Shown piece by piece: positions 1 to 11,750 of a DNA stretch of 64,000 nt. The stretch covers positions 20,367,700 to 20,431,699 of the forward strand of contig NC_034438.1 in assembly GCF_002078875.1 (NCBI RefSeq), read 5' to 3'. How positions within the stretch are numbered: the first letter of the stretch is position 1; every line of letters starts with the position of its first letter. Source of the DNA: Numida meleagris (lineage: Eukaryota > Chordata > Aves > Galliformes > Numididae). The position numbers were made by a program, and so were the translations under genes. The notes beneath the pieces were generated by a model. That model saw only the letters and a program-made list of their open reading frames with translations, was not told the DNA's origin and searched no databases.

Positions 1-149
1 TCCTCCTCAGATTGTTGCCGCTGTTTTGTTTTACACCCGTCTACTATTCCCCTACCCTTTTCCCTTTGTCTTCGCCAGGGCGTGGGTCCGCAAGTCCCCT
101 GCCTCATTTGTCACGGGACCGGGCCGGGCGGGCCCCTAAACCACCAACA
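1..149 (+). mobile_element. LTR fragment, 3' part, cut by the window edge
   Basis: This segment aligns with the reverse complement of the solo LTR at 42950-43480. Shared blocks include CCTCAGATTGTTGCCGCTGTT at the start, then GGCGTGGG, GTCCCCTG, TCACG and TAAACC, and it ends CAACA near 149, where the other copy ends TGACA. By eye the two are clearly related but diverged, perhaps by a quarter of positions. The GC-rich makeup breaks off sharply at 150. Whether this is a solo LTR or the end of a provirus lying to the left cannot be told from the window. No primer-binding site or internal region follows it, which argues that the element ends here. Confidence 0.7.
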
Positions 150-395
150 CTTTTTTTCTCCTTTCTTTCTTTTCCGGGCCAGTGGGCCTGTGCATCTGCT
201 GTCCCCCTGTCATGGACACAGATACATAGATAACGCCGTGACAATGCCCTTGTATGTATTGTAAAGAAAAAAAAAATAGAGAAAGAGGAAGAGGAGGAAG
301 AACTGTGATTGACACCAATTCATCAGTTTACCTATTTTGATGGAAGGAAGGGAAGCAAGCTGCATGGACAGACCTGGCCATGATTGGTGTCAAAG
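150..395. other. Unassigned flank with pyrimidine and purine runs
   Basis: No gene or recognised repeat. It has a T/C-rich run directly after the LTR (150-177) and an A/G-rich run at about 263-302. Confidence 0.5.
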
Positions 396-585
396 AATTG
401 AACAGATTCAGGTTGGATATCAGGAAAAATTTATTCTCTGAAAGAGTTGTGAGGCATTGGAACAGGCTACCCAGGGAGGTGGTGGAGTCACCATCCCTGG
501 AGGTGTTCAAGAAACATGTAGATGTGGTACCGGGGAACATGGTTTAGTGGTGAGGGACTGATGGCTGGATTACTGATTCTATGAC
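396..585 (+). repeat. CR1 LINE, 3'-terminal fragment
   Basis: It contains the conserved CR1 3'-UTR series in plus orientation: a TTCAGGTTGGATATCAGG block, then AGGCATTGGAACAGG, GGAGGTGGTGGAGTCACC, CCTGGAGGTGTTCAAG and a tail ending GATTCTATGA near 582. The same family as the fragment at 15181-15475. Strongly 5'-truncated, as is usual for CR1, with no coding capacity. Confidence 0.88.
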
Positions 586-3500
586 TTGCTTGCTGTGCTT
601 AGTGATTCTGAGTGCAAGGATATCTTCTAGCTTTAGCAGCAGTGCTAATTTTGTCAGTCTTCTAGGCTTTCACATAAGCTCAAGCCAAACAATTTTTCAC
701 TGGAATTGCTGCAGGTCTCTCCTGCTTCTGACTCCTTACAGTCCTCCCCACAGCATAAACTCCCTTTGCCAGTAGGCATCAAAAGTGCTACTATGATTGT
801 GATTGAGTAAAATGTCAGTTAGAACCATCTGATTCTTTTAGTAATGCAAATAGCTTTTTCAACAAAATTGATAGATTTTTGTTATAACTCCATATTATAG
901 AATCACCATATAACAAAAATGGCTTATTTTAGATTTGAATTCAAGCTTCCCTTGACCTGATCCTTCTTCTTTTCTTGCCTCTTTAGGAAAAGAGGGATGA
1001 TGTTACAAGGGAGGATAAGCACGTTTTTTTTTCTCCCTTCCTTTTCCATTTAATGGCACAAAGAATGTAAATTCTAATATTGATCTTTGTAGTCTTTAGT
1101 GCCCAGGGTCCAGCTGTAATATCTATGTCTTAATCTGAATAGCCCTTACATTCTAGCTTAATTAAAGATTGACTTTTCAAGATAATGACAGCCAGCTGTG
1201 CAGTCATGAGGGCCCTTGAGCTCCAGAGCAGGTCACTCTGGCCCAGGATGCAGCAATCAAGAGTATGATGACAAACGGATGCCATGTGCGACACTCTGGG
1301 AGGAATCCACACTCTTTTGTTTTCAATGCAAACTCTTTAAATTAGTCAAGAGATCTCTTCGGGAGCATAATACAAGGAGCATAAAGTTATAGCTGTTGGA
1401 GATGTTTGTACACACTTTCCTGGGGAATGACATCCAGAAGATACAAATCAAGTTTACAATAAGCAGCATGTGGTATGGATCCGCTCTACAACCTTGTTGA
1501 CAAATTTTCATTACAGCAACTACAGTCCCTACTCATGAGATACCAATGATGCCAAAAAGCAGTAGCCTTCCAGAATAATAATCAAAATAACTGGCTTTAG
1601 AATTGTAGATTTACCAGGTTACTTTGTAACATGAGACTAAAACAGTAAAACTCTACAAGTACATATTACAAATTCTTAAAAAAATAAATAAATAAATAAA
1701 TAATATTTGTTATGGTTGTAAAGACTTCTACTGGAGATTGTATATGTGAATTATTTTGCTCTCTATCATAATCCTCTCTGCATTATGCTATTTCACATAA
1801 CTACTACTGTTACTAATCTTCTGCATACAATAAATCCTAAAATCCACCAAGGAAAAAAAAAAAAGAGAAATTCAATTGCTCAGTAAACAAGAAGCTTTCC
1901 ATGCAATGAAATGTTTCTTTATTTATTGAAATCTGAAGGAATTTCTTAGAATGAAACTTAACTGTTTCTCATTCCAGGGCGTATGTCAATATCCCTCTTT
2001 TCCTTCTCTTTTTTAGTAAATATGGCTACTGAAAATTCTATCTAGAGAATTGATTCATGATTAGGAATTTCAGTATTTGAGTGAAATCGTAAGATATCTG
2101 TGTAATCTTATCTGTATCTGAAGGCTGTTGAAGTTCTCTGCTTGTTGCCATGCAGGTACGTTTCTGATTACTTTGTAATCCACGGCTATTTTTCTCTCTA
2201 AACAAATTGTCACCAAAGTCTTCAGTAGCCTAGTAATGTGTCCTGGGACAATACTAGACCGACTGTGAGGTTACAATGAAAAACTTGTAAAAAAAACATT
2301 CCTTTTTTTCATATAGAAAAGAATTCAATTCTAATAACATCCTTCACATGCATTTCAGAAATACTATTACTTACAACAATGACTACATGTCCAGGTATGT
2401 AAATCTCCTTCTTTACTAGAGTGATGCAGCTTTCTGTGAACAGCACTAACGCTTTGCAGTGGTAAGAACGGCAATATCTTGCTGTTAGCTAGGAACCATG
2501 CAAGAAGCTGTGCTCTGAAAGCAAGTCACCAGTTCAGATGCACATGTGTAAGGTGATATTCCTGGAAAGGCAGGGGTTGAGACCTTGCACCTTTGAGAAG
2601 GTGGGAGGGTGGTAGAGCACATCTGTAAGCACTCCTCTCTGTTAAACAGCACTGCTTTCTCTAAAATTCTTCTGCTTGGACAGTAATTTGATAGGAGATG
2701 GAAACAGTTAAGCCAAAACACCATTTTGGTATAAAATACATTATGTTTTTAATGAAAAAAAACATAAACTTCTAAAGCATCAGTACCTTATTTCAATTCT
2801 GAATATGGCTAGTGACTTTTCTGTTGTTATTTTCACATAATTTCATGATGTCAATATTAGCACTGCATATAGGGCGTAGCTGGCTGTTTTATGAGTCGCT
2901 AAACACTGCTGCTGCTTTGTAGTGCTTGAAACACTTTTCACCATGAAGTAGCTCATAAAGGTGATGACTAAATTAAAGGGAGACAAAATGTAATCTGTCT
3001 TTAATTTTAATAATGTAAATAGTCTTTTTAAATTATTTCTGTGTCCGTTTACAACACATCAAGTCCTAATGGTCTGAGCCTTATAACATTCTCAAAAACA
3101 TCCCACACTCATTTACTTAAATTTCAGAGGGAAATATTTGTTTTGTCCATGCCTACTACAAAAGCCACAGCTATGCAAGGGAGTTAATGGAAAGACAGAG
3201 ATTGCTTGTTGCCCTTCACTTCCCTTACTGAAGCCAATGAGAATTTAAACAGAATTTGTGTAAATGTGATTATTTCGTATGTCGTATGGAATTGCAGAAG
3301 ACCATGAAGTTTCAAATACAGATATCACAGTAATTTCATTGTAGTAACTTTGAAAAACTAAAGAACTTTTACACAGCAATTTTGAGCATAGGTAGAAACG
3401 GGAGGAAATAAATTATGAGGGCCACTGAACATGGCATTTTCAGGCAACTAGCTCAAGCGTGCTCACAGTTGGTGTCATTAATTGAAGTACAATGAGGAAA

Positions 3501-6500
3501 ATAACCTCTTTGACCTGTATGTTGCTTTGATTAAATTTGTGTGCATTGAACTGTGACAAAATAAGGTAGCATAACTGCTGGCTTAAGGCATAATAAACTA
3601 AATTCATGCCTTCTGCAATTCTTTGGAAGATAGCAACATTCTTCAAGGAACGGATTTCAACCAGTGAGTTTCCTGCTTTTTGTTTGTTTGTTTGCTCTCT
3701 GGATATCTTTTTTTCTGTATGTAAGATGGTTAAAACAGGGTATTAGTCTTTGCAAAAAGTGTTCTGAATGTGGGAGTTCCCAGTGTTACAACAAAGTATG
3801 TTGCCATATAACACAGATGCACACCACAAGAAGGAAGACAAATGGGATATTAGAGAACTTAACTTTATATCCTAACTACAATTCCTGTCAAAAAGGACAA
3901 TCAGTGCATCTGTTTTATACGTAAGTGGGTTTTGCTGATTTGTTAGAGATCATTTCACCTCTTATGGTGTAAGAAAAAGCTAGTCTACAAGCTTTGCACA
4001 CTCATGGGCATCCACAGTAGGGAATCAAGCCCAACCCATAACTGTGTTACTGTTCTGCTTGTGTTAGCTCTCTTGACAGCACAAAAGGCACTTCAGGTAC
4101 AACCAGCAGTTCGCAGGTCTTCTCATCCAGAACCTCAGGTGCCTCAGCAAGCTCAGTCAAGGCTGTTTTCAACAAAGAGAAATCTCCCTTTAGAGACATA
4201 GCATGGGAGGGATGCCATGGATGAGCATGAGAAGGGAGGTGGAAAAGACTCCTGTTTGACTTGAGCAAAGCTAGCTGCAGCTCTTAGGACTAGATACAAC
4301 AGAGGCAAAGACTAAAATTTGCTGAAAGCACTTTTTAGCTGGTATGTTGACTAGATCAGATTCTCTTTGGGTCAGCCCTGGCCTAACCTGAAGTGTACAA
4401 TAATCTTCTCAGTGTGAAGAAAGTAGTCATTTCCACATCAGGAGCAGAACATCCTGACACTGTTCTCAGTGTTAAGCCTCTCTCCAAAGCAGGCTGAGTC
4501 AACTCTGCCTTGTATGCTCTCATTCATTGACTTGTTCTTTCCTATGTTCCAGAGACTAAAGTGCAAAAATACCTGCCACGGCAGACTCCAATGCTGTCAC
4601 TTGCAGCATTCCCCCAGGGTCTTCACCTACATAGTTCAGTGTGAATTGCCCACGTTATCCACCACAGATGTGAAACTGGAGAGGGAGGCTGGAAGATAAC
4701 AAATGGCCACCAAGACAACACCCAGCCTGCCCTTTCACCTGCACCAGATGTAACTTTTCCACAACCTCTGCCTGTGATTGGTATCTGGATGACAGGCAGC
4801 TGCCCAAACCCAAGTCCGTCCAGCACTTCTGAGTGCCACCGAGGTGCTGTGTCTGATGGCTCCGGTGTCTGTTTTCAGATGCAGGCCTGCTTCTCCTCAC
4901 CTGGCAGCACTCCTTCAAAGCCCATTTAGAAATGAATGTCTACTGAGATTTTTACTTTAAAGGCATAATGCTTATGTGTCAAATTTAATAGCTTCCCAAA
5001 TATTTCACAACCCACTTTGGTTCATAAGCCCTGTGCTTGGACCACAGCAGTTCAAATAGAAAACCATTATATATATTTTCCTCTGTCACTGGATAATTTA
5101 AAATCATAACCAGCCACTTAGGTATCAAACTGAAATATAACACTTTCCTTCTGAGTCAGTTGAACAAAAGATTACAGTATAATCCTGCTCTGTCCTTCCA
5201 AGCTGGAAGGTGTCTTTGGATTTCAGATAAAAGATCACATGTGAAACACCCCCTAGAGATGGTGTCATCTGTACTGTATGAGATCCCTTCAAGTCCTCAG
5301 GCCAACAGTCCAGCTACCAATCCCACCACAGTGGGAATGCCAAGAAAGAGGAACAAGGTGCTATTTAAAATAGGCCACAGAAGACACTTTTTATTTACAT
5401 CGTCTCATCTCTTCTGTGTGTACATTACAGACCAGCAGGATGGGTGTAAATAGCTCTGAAACATGAAAGTCCATTTGCAAGGATTATATTGATTCTACCT
5501 AATAGTAAAATATGTTTCAAGTACCATTTAGTGCAAACAATAAAACAAGATGTTGTTACAGCAGGAGCAGATACTGACCTCTGCTTGTGCTTTCCAGCAT
5601 TTTCATTACAGGACCCCTGTGCCTTTTTCATTTCTGTTTGTTTGCTTCTTTGCTTGCTCGAAGGAATTCTTTTTCTTTTGAAGACCTTCACCATTTTCAA
5701 CAGGTCTGTGAAGCCTGGGAGAACCACGTGGATGGTCATGTGCCTTTTTCTCATTTTTTTTTTTTTAGTCCTACCAAATTTTGTTCGGGTTTAGTAATTT
5801 CTAAAATATTTTATAATCCATCTGTTTGATGTCCCTCATCTACATTCTGCAGGACAATGCTGACAGACTGCCAAACCATCTTGGCACAGACATCTGTAAG
5901 GCTGGGATTTGTGGCCACTTGTGAGTATTTTTAAGGGTTGAGTCTCTGGTCCTCTGCTTGTCTGAGCACTTTCCTTTTCTCTTAATTGAAAGAGGTATGA
6001 AAACATCAACAAATCCATCATTAAGCCAAATAGTTTTGGCTACGTTCTAGCTACAAAAGCCTTGTGCATCAGAAATTTTTGTTTCCAGCCTAACAGAGGG
6101 AATCTCATCCTGCTGAGTTGCCTCTTTATGTAGCTGGAAGCCTCACTGACTTCTCTGAGAGGGCAAGATCGCAGCTGTAGGCAAGATAAGGTGAGGCTCA
6201 CAGAAACACGCACCCAGCAGCATCCTGAGCTGGGATCCAGCCATCTGGGAGATGCAGTGCTCACAGAGTGCATTGCTTTGAAAGTGTGAGAGGTGCAATC
6301 ATTTCTAGCTTTCACGGAGCCCCCAGGGATAGTTCCCATGATAGCCATTTAGGATTTTCTCCAAACGTATTTGAAGAGGTAATACTCACCTATACTATTA
6401 AAAATGTTTCTCTGAGCAACCATGAAAATGAAATTCTCTCACAGTGTCATTTTCCACTTCTCTCTGAGGACTGAATTGCCTGGTTATGTGTTGTAATGTA

Positions 6501-7369
6501 AGATTCGTAATGCTGCCCTGAGCAAAGTTTGAAACTGTAGATTTTGAAAAGGAGTTTTTTAACTACGATGGTGGAGAGCATTTGTTTAGGGGATTCTGCT
6601 GTTGTTTTTACCAGATCTGTAGTATGTTTCTGCCAGCACAGAAATGTAGGAGGAAAGCGGAAAGTCCTATATGTCATGGGGAAATTTTCTGTTTAAATAG
6701 ATGTACCTGCATGGTCACAAAGCCCTTTTTTTGTGGCATGTTCCAGCTCAGATAATTTCAGCACATCTTTCTCTCACCCCTTACCCACCCCAGCCCGAAC
6801 AATAACTGCAGGTGGCTCTGCGTGTGTCATTACCTCATCAGACATGGACCCAGATCCAGAACAGAATGGAGTGGAGCCACAAAGCAGAGGAAACTCAAAG
6901 TTATGAAACTTTCTTCTCATCTTGCAGCAGTCTGAAGTAGCATTTTTAAGGGAAGAAAACCGTAACGCATATATGCCTGTCCTTGGGGTCCACAATTGAC
7001 TCAAGTAGTTAAAACTCAATTTTCTGCAGCTCTGTTTGAAAAATGAAACCTTTTCTTCTAATTATTTGGGTGTTTAGTTATTCATTGCTCGACTTTCCAT
7101 GGGCCTTTTAAAACTGAAATGAAGTTTTCAAAAGTGGGAGGAGGCTGCTCGTTAGGGGAGCAAATCTAATATTGCAACCAACCACAAATATTGATTCTGT
7201 CTTGAATTGATGTCTCCTTTTAAAAACTCCAAATCCCCTGTTTGGCTGTTTTGTTCTTTTGTTTTACTCTCAATAGAATCAAATTGGGAACGTGAAAACC
7301 ACAGCCCAGAAACAAAACACCCCATCTCTGAAAGAGAGCTGTTTCCTCCTCGTTACAGAAACGCGAGCT
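586..7369. other. Non-coding DNA downstream of HTR1A, no gene seen
   Basis: About 6.8 kb of AT-rich unique-looking DNA. All open frames here are short (at most about 110 codons), lack recognisable motifs and overlap on both strands. I see no RNA gene and no clear transposon. A short (AAAT)n run lies at about 1677-1704. The stretch from about 6770 to 7370 could be distal 3' flank or regulatory DNA of HTR1A; nothing in the sequence proves this. Confidence 0.5.
1677..1704. repeat. (AAAT)n microsatellite
   Basis: An A run followed by about five AAAT units. Simple-sequence repeat with no other content. Confidence 0.85.
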
Positions 7370-8709
7370 CTCCGACTGAGAGCTGTTCCGAGGAGCGCTG
7401 TCCCCGCCGAGGTCGGGGCGGTGTTTGTGCCTTGCAGGGAGGCCGGGCAGCAGTGGGGTGGTGGTCCCCCTGCCCGACCCACGGCGCCTCGCCCCGCTGT
7501 GCAAGCCCGAGAAATCTGCGCTGCCACTCGGCTCTTCCCCATCCCGCTCCCACCCGGCCCAGCCCGACGGGTAAGGGGGCACAGGGCAGCCTGACGCGCT
7601 CCGGGTGGGCTCTCGGAGGCAGCCCCCGGCCCGGAGCCATGCCCGAGGATGTGGGCGCAAGGAGGCGCGCTAAGCGGCGGCCACGTTTTCCCAGCCCGGA
7701 TCGTTTCCGAGGAGGTGTGAAATAAAAGGTGCGAAATGTGGCTTCGCGGGAGGCGACGGGGCTCGAGGGAGAAGGCAGCGAGAGGAGCGAGCCCCGATGC
7801 AGCCCCGCCGAGCCCTCTCACCCCCGGTTCCCGGAGGCCCCACCGAGCCTCAGCCCCAGCCCCCCCCACGCCGTCGCGGCTCCGCAGATGCGTAGGTCCC
7901 CGATCGCCACCGGCGCTTAGAGAACACCCGGAACGCACGTGGGTAGAAGTGATCAAAGAGGACATAAGATCAAAGATCACTTTAATTGCGAAAATGAGGT
8001 CAAATGAGATTTTCAGAAAGTCAGTATATCTCTGAGGCTGTTAAGAGCACTATTCCCATTTAATGTAAGCGGCTGAAGTTCGGAAACGAGCGAACACTTA
8101 CATTCACGTGACGCGCAGATGTAACATTCCCTTTTACCTACAGTTAACATAGATTACACCATACTAAACAGGAATATATCTATATATATATTTGGTCAAG
8201 CATACCGTTCAGGCGGTCCTTCGCAGCAGTGCGCGCAGGGCTCGAAGCCGCCCGGTCCGGCCCGAGGGCTCCCGGCCGAGCCCATGGGAAGGCCGGGACA
8301 CAGCGGCAGGGCACGGCGGGGCGGGCCGGGGGCTGTCCTGCCACCATCCCAGGCGGGACGGGGAGCACCCCGGGGCGAAGCAGCGGGGGTTACCGGTAGA
8401 GGGGCACCCTCTGCGGGGGGGTTGCGGAGCGGGGAGAAGCCGGGTCAGGGCTCACCTGCGCGGCTGCCCGTGCACTCAGCATTGCGGTGGCACTGACTTC
8501 TTTTGGCTGCGGCTTTAATTTTGGTAGGTGGTCGCGCTTACTCCGGCCGGGACTGGCCCTGGGGAGAGGAGTGCCACTCCTTTCCAGGGAGATTTCGCGT
8601 TCGCCACCTGCGGCCGTCGCCGGGATGCTCCCAGCTCCTCCCCTGCTGCCAGGAGCACATGGCAATGTTTTGGTTGATCGGTTTGGTTCGTTCTTTTGTG
8701 TTCTGTTTG

Positions 8710-8715
8710 TTTATT
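8710..8715 (-). terminator. Candidate HTR1A polyadenylation signal
   Basis: The plus strand reads TTTATT, giving AATAAA on the HTR1A strand about 850 bases past the stop codon. It is the nearest canonical hexamer downstream that I found. ATTAAA variants lie further on at about 8513-8518 and near 7982. A 3' UTR of this size is plausible but the choice among sites is not settled. Confidence 0.4.
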
Positions 8716-9563
8716 ACCCACCAACACGTGCAACTGCAGCGTCTCCCGAGAAACTTTCAAGCGGGTCCAAAAGGGACCAAACCCAAAAGAACCGCCACTC
8801 CGCGGCTGCTCCACCTCCCCGTGCTGCTCGCGGTGAGCTCGGGGACGGCCGCACGGCGCCCAGCTTTTCAAAGGCATTTTTTAAATAGTACATATCTCCA
8901 TGTAATGCATGGGTAACTGCCCTTCCCTCCCCGCCGTGTAACAAGGGAATCCCGATGAAGTAGATGGTCCGAGCAGAGCAGGAGAGCTGCTACACACACG
9001 TAAGGCAGAGGGGATGGGGCTGGAAGTACCTGGCGAGGTTACACACCGCGGCCGCGCTTCCTCCCTGTAAATTCGCTCGGCGGTTCCAAGCCCATAGTCC
9101 CTTCCTCCGCCCGGAGAGCCGCCGTCCTTACAGCGCCGGAGCGGGGGCGGGTTCCGAGCTCCCCGCCGCCTCCTCTGAAATCCAAGAAATATCCCCAACG
9201 CGGCGGTTTTCTGCATAGGGTGATTTGTTTTTACCGCTGCTACTCAGGCAGACAGCGTGGTTTACAGCGACCACAAGCAACGAACAACCTGCAAACCCGA
9301 CGTCTGCCCTGGATGACGGAGGAGGCGGGAGGCGGTGGCGCAGCCCCGGCGAGGAGAGGCGGGGGTGGCCGCCACCCGGCGCTGCGCTGCTCCAGCGGAG
9401 CTCCGCGCTGCTCTGCTCGCGAGGCGCGTCCGACCGACGGGGAGCGAGCGGAGAGGGGAGGCCGATGCGCCGCTGGAGAGGGGCTGGGCGGGGGGGCACG
9501 CTGCGGCGAGGGGGGCGGGTGGGATGGAGCCGGGGCGGGAGCCCCGTCCCGGAGCGGCGGGCT

Positions 9564-10805
9564 TCACTGCCGGCAAAATTTGCACTTGATAATTTTCTTA
9601 AAAGCACTTTGGAAGTCTTTGTTGAAGTAGGCATAGATGATGGGGTTGAGGAGGGAGTTGGAGTAGCCCAGCCAGTTGATGACTGCCCCCAGCCACTCGG
9701 GCATGTAGCACTTACTGTCACAAAAGGGCAGGACCAACGCCACGATGAAGAACGGCAGCCAGCAGAGGATGAAGGTGCCCATAATGATGCCCAGGGTCTT
9801 GACAGTCTTCCTCTCCCGGGATAGAGCCATCCTCCGCTTGGCCTCCGTGTTCTTCTCGTTGCGCCTCCCGAAGGAGGGGGGCGGCGGGGAGCCGCACGCT
9901 TCGCTGGGCAGCGGCAGGTGAGTCTTGGAGGAGCTGCTGCAGCGCTGCACCTCGATGACCTCCAGGGCCGCCCCGCCCTCGCCCTGTCGCACCGCGCCGT
10001 TGACAGAGGCGCCGATCCGGGGCTCCACAGTCCGCCGCCAGCCCTTGCCGGGCTCCCCGTTGCTTTTCTTCTGCAGGGCGGCCGGGGAGAGGGTGAGGCA
10101 GGTGTCGGCGATTTTCTTCTTCTCCGCTTTCTTGACTGTCTTGCGAATCCTGAAGCGGGCCGCCTTGAAGATGCGGCCGTAGAGCACCAGCATGAGGAGC
10201 AGCGGGATGTAGAAGGCGCCGAAGGTGGAGTAGATGGTGTACCCGTGGTCCTTGCTGATAGTGCAGGCGTCGGGGTTTGAGCGGTCCTCGGGCGTCCTCC
10301 AGCCCAACATGGGGGGGATGGATATCAAGAAGCCGATGAGCCAGGTCAGGCTGATGAGCACGGCGGCCCGGCGGGGAGTCCGCTTGTTGACATAGTCGAT
10401 GGGGTCCGTGATGGCCCAGTACCTGTCCAAGGCGATGGCGCACAGGTGCAGGATGGAAGAGGTGCAGCACAGCACGTCCAGCGAGATGAAGATATCGCAG
10501 GTGACCTGCCCCAGCGTCCACTTGTTCAGTACCTGGTAGAGGGCCGCCATGGGCAGCACGAGCACGGACACCATGAGGTCGGTGACGGCCAGCGAGCCGA
10601 TGAGATAGTTGGCCACGGTTTGCAGGGAGCGCTCCAGGGCGATGGCCGCGATCACGCAGGCGTTACCACTCACGGCGCACAGGATGAGCGTGCCCAGGAG
10701 CAGGGAGGTGAGCAGCTGGTAGCCTAGGGTCACGTCGGCGAGGCCGGGGCCATCTGCCCCCTCGGGGGAGCGTTCTGGGGAGGTAGTGTTGTTGGCCACA
10801 TCCAT
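9564..10805 (-). CDS. HTR1A: 5-hydroxytryptamine receptor 1A (5-HT1A)
   Basis: Class A G-protein-coupled receptor for serotonin, known to couple to Gi/o at the plasma membrane of raphe and limbic neurons. The single uninterrupted frame gives 413 residues against about 422 in mammals. Seen in the protein: N-terminal sequons at N5 and N6; TM1 with N48; TM2 D76; the amine-binding aspartate D110 in TM3; DRY at 127-129; disulfide partners C103 and C181; S193/T194 in TM5; CWLPFF at 348-353; N377 and W378 in TM7; NPIIY at 387-391; C408 and C411 in the tail, matching known palmitoylation sites. All seven helices are complete. The third intracellular loop (about 217-335) is the variable part, with Ser-4 and Pro-4 runs. 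The chosen ATG gives the conserved MDV start with G at -3 and +4. No frameshift or premature stop. Third codon positions are very GC-rich. Confidence 0.99.
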   Translation of the reverse strand: MDVANNTTSPERSPEGADGPGLADVTLGYQLLTSLLLGTLILCAVSGNACVIAAIALERSLQTVANYLIGSLAVTDLMVSVLVLPMAALYQVLNKWTLGQVTCDIFISLDVLCCTSSILHLCAIALDRYWAITDPIDYVNKRTPRRAAVLISLTWLIGFLISIPPMLGWRTPEDRSNPDACTISKDHGYTIYSTFGAFYIPLLLMLVLYGRIFKAARFRIRKTVKKAEKKKIADTCLTLSPAALQKKSNGEPGKGWRRTVEPRIGASVNGAVRQGEGGAALEVIEVQRCSSSSKTHLPLPSEACGSPPPPSFGRRNEKNTEAKRRMALSRERKTVKTLGIIMGTFILCWLPFFIVALVLPFCDSKCYMPEWLGAVINWLGYSNSLLNPIIYAYFNKDFQSAFKKIIKCKFCRQ

Positions 10806-10826
10806 GCCGGGGCGGGGGGGGTCGCT

Positions 10827-10841
10827 TCAGGAGACGGGCAT
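10827..10841 (-). other. Short upstream ORF (4 codons) in HTR1A leader
   Basis: An ATG on the HTR1A strand opens a frame of four residues (MPVS) ending in TGA 21 bases before the receptor start. Its context is weak (C at -3, C at +4). It would be in the mRNA if transcription starts at or above the TATA-like box at 10940. Translation is not shown. Confidence 0.35.
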
Positions 10842-10856
10842 GGGAAGAGGCGACGG

Positions 10857-10886
10857 TCACTGGTGCTCTCTCCTGGCAGGAGACAT
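10857..10886 (-). other. Short upstream ORF (9 codons) in HTR1A leader
   Basis: A second upstream ATG with G at -3 opens a nine-residue frame (MSPARREHQ) ending in TGA 51 bases before the receptor start. It could reduce initiation at the receptor ATG. It counts only if the leader extends past 10886. Function is inference. Confidence 0.35.
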
Positions 10887-10939
10887 TGCCGCCCCGTGCG
10901 CTTTGGCCACCCGGACCCCCCTCGCCATCCCTCCCACCC

Positions 10940-10946
10940 CTATATA
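10940..10946 (-). promoter_or_regulatory. TATA-like element upstream of HTR1A
   Basis: The HTR1A strand reads GCGCTATATAGGGG, an isolated AT-rich TATATAG core in a GC-rich setting, about 135 bases before the ATG. A start site about 30 bases downstream would leave a leader of roughly 105 bases. The mammalian gene has been described as TATA-less with MAZ and Sp1 control, so this may differ, or may be one of several starts. Confidence 0.45.
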
Positions 10947-11084
10947 GCGCTGCGGGAGGCGGCCAAGGCTCGGAGGACGGCGGCTGGCGGAGCCGCCCCG
11001 CGCCCGCCCATCCTTGCCGCCTCTGCCCAGCGCGCAGCCCCGGGGGGGGGGCCGTTCGCTGCTGCTGCTCGCTGCGTTGCTGCC

Positions 11085-11219
11085 CTCGCTCCGCCACTCT
11101 CCCGCGCCGCTCCTTCCTTCTCTGCCTCTCCTCTCTCCCCTTGCTTTCTCCCTACCTCCCCTCCCCTTCTGCTCTCCCCAACTCCATCCCGCCCTTTCGC
11201 GGGGGGGGGAGGGGGGGTC
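11085..11219 (-). promoter_or_regulatory. GA-rich tract upstream of HTR1A, possible Sp1/MAZ region
   Basis: The plus strand is an almost pure C/T tract from about 11085 to 11195. The HTR1A strand therefore carries repeated GGGAGGG- and GGAGG-type motifs, which suit MAZ and Sp1-family binding. It is followed at about 11202-11217 by two long G runs on the plus strand. It lies about 280-410 bases above the start codon. Assignment is by motif type and position only. Confidence 0.4.
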
Positions 11220-11750
11220 TCCCTGGGTATCATCGGTCCTCGGCGCTGCCGGCAGTCAGGGCGGACGGGGTGTCCACAGCTGCCCGCGCCCCCTCCCAAT
11301 GGAGGGAAAGGCAAAGACACCCACCACGCCCCTCTAAATCTGCTTCCAAATCCCCTACCGGCAGCACCACTCCGGGTAGTGGGGTCTCGAGGCATCCCTC
11401 TCGGGACCGGCACCGGTTGCCGGCACAAAGTGTGATAGGCGTGGGTACTCTGCGGACAGGTACTGCCGGCCTGGGTAGGGGCACAGCACACCCAGCGCTG
11501 CCCGCTGACTTGAGGTGCTGGGGCTCCTTGGAGGCTCTTATCGCCATCTGCAGGCGGGCGGCGGCGGCCCCAGGGCGCGACGTCCGCGGGCGGCTCTGCT
11601 GGACTCTTCCGGCCGCGGGTCCACCTGCACTTTTTGAGGGCCTACACCCTAGACCCCGTGCGGGACTGCATTCTCGCCCCTCTACCCGGCTGCTGACTGC
11701 ACTGGGGTTATCCGGAGAACAACAGCAACCCTGCCGCTGAACCCGCCTGC

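Larger units (their letters stand above)
7370..11750. promoter_or_regulatory. CpG-rich domain around HTR1A
   Basis: From about 7370 base composition switches from AT-rich to strongly GC-rich with many CG dinucleotides. It stays so, with an AT-richer interruption at about 7930-8190, until about 11750. The domain covers the HTR1A coding region, roughly 2.2 kb on its 3' side and 950 bp on its 5' side. CpG islands over intronless receptor genes are common in vertebrates and are often Polycomb or bivalent targets outside neurons; that is background knowledge and not something this sequence shows. Long open frames on both strands here (for example 7279-7980 minus, 10886-11740 plus) follow from scarce stop codons in GC-rich DNA. 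I do not call them genes. Confidence 0.85.

Noticed and set aside
7279..7980. 233-codon minus frame in the CpG domain
   Set aside because: Stops are rare in this GC-rich DNA on both strands; an overlapping plus-strand frame is nearly as long. No domain, and composition is Gly/Ala/Arg/Pro-rich.
9718..10521. 267-codon frame on the HTR1A strand in another frame
   Set aside because: It lies wholly within the HTR1A coding region; its long open stretch follows from GC-rich third positions and has no family features.
10663..11097. 144-codon minus frame starting upstream of HTR1A and ending inside it
   Set aside because: It would be an overlapping upstream ORF only if transcription starts above 11097. 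Its low-complexity Arg/Pro/Gly composition is typical of CpG-island noise.
10886..11740. 284-codon plus frame antisense to the HTR1A promoter
   Set aside because: Low-complexity Pro/Arg/Ser composition over a CpG island; no recognised motif. An antisense transcript is possible but a protein is not supported.
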